From positions 1,501,978-1,565,977 of the forward strand of contig OZ007509.1 of assembly GCA_963931865.1 (NCBI GenBank): a stretch of DNA of 64,000 nt, written 5' to 3'. Under the pieces are notes generated by a model. That model was given only the letters and a program-made list of their open reading frames with translations, did no database searches and was not told the DNA's origin. The position numbers and the translations under genes are program-made. Origin of the DNA: Axinella damicornis (Eukaryota; Porifera; Demospongiae; Axinellida; Axinellidae). Position 1 is the first letter of the stretch, and each line of letters begins with the position of its first letter. This document shows, one piece after another, positions 56,674 to 64,000 of the stretch.

Positions 56674-56816
56674 CGCCCCCACAAGTACAACGCTGTCAGC
56701 AAGCTGGATGCCTGGATCGATACTGCACTGGCGTTTGTTTACAAAATGTGTGACGTCACATTTAACCCTCAAGCAACTACCGCTCGAGCGCTCACTGGCA
56801 CTTGATAGAGTCGAAG
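56674..56816. promoter_or_regulatory. bidirectional promoter, UBTD / BRD8, with a CRE
   Basis: 143 bp between divergent start codons. It contains a perfect cAMP-response element TGACGTCA (56751-56758) inside the 12-bp palindrome TGTGACGTCACA (56749-56760). A CREB/ATF site in a divergent promoter is plausible; binding is inferred. Confidence 0.7.

Positions 56817-64000
<7,184 letters not shown>

Overview
This window looks like animal nuclear DNA. It has multi-exon genes with GT-AG introns, a ferlin, a BRD8 subunit, UBTD, NHLRC2 and PAAT homologues, a cofactor-independent phosphoglycerate mutase (absent from vertebrates) and a Death-NACHT-LRR immune gene. That combination, together with very many short foldback elements and microsatellites, suggests a non-bilaterian invertebrate, most likely a sponge. 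The species call is inference. Two gaps of exactly 200 N (18448-18647 and 49377-49576) mark scaffold joins of unknown true length.

Layout. 1-3368 is repeat-rich intergenic DNA. 3369-7927 (-) is a secreted Reeler plus thyroglobulin type-1 protein. 8299-18236 (+) is the N-terminal half of a ferlin (C2A, C2B, C2C). After an N gap, 20576-29574 (+) holds the C-terminal part of an NHLRC2 homologue. 31422-33048 (+) is a two-exon Ser-rich coiled-coil protein that I do not recognise. 33512-34266 (-) holds weak exon-like pieces. 34903-49663 (-) is a complete 12-exon phosphoglycerate mutase with an 8.9-kb last intron full of repeats. 49777-51243 (+) is a PAAT (C10orf88) homologue. 51315-54168 (-) is a Death-NACHT-LRR gene broken by at least seven frame breaks. 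54653-56673 (-) is UBTD and 56817-64000+ (+) is the start of BRD8.

Three divergent gene pairs are separated by only 371, 113 and 143 bp between start codons, so they probably share bidirectional promoters; the UBTD/BRD8 one has a perfect CRE palindrome.

The most unusual signal is a recurrent duplication of splice junctions. At six exons in two genes (ferlin and phosphoglycerate mutase) the end of an exon together with its splice site has been tandemly copied into the intron, from 2 up to 14 copies. In addition, pyrimidine-rich microsatellites lie directly against many 3' splice sites, always pyrimidine-rich on the sense strand of the gene. Several long open frames in the window are only minisatellite read-through and are not genes.
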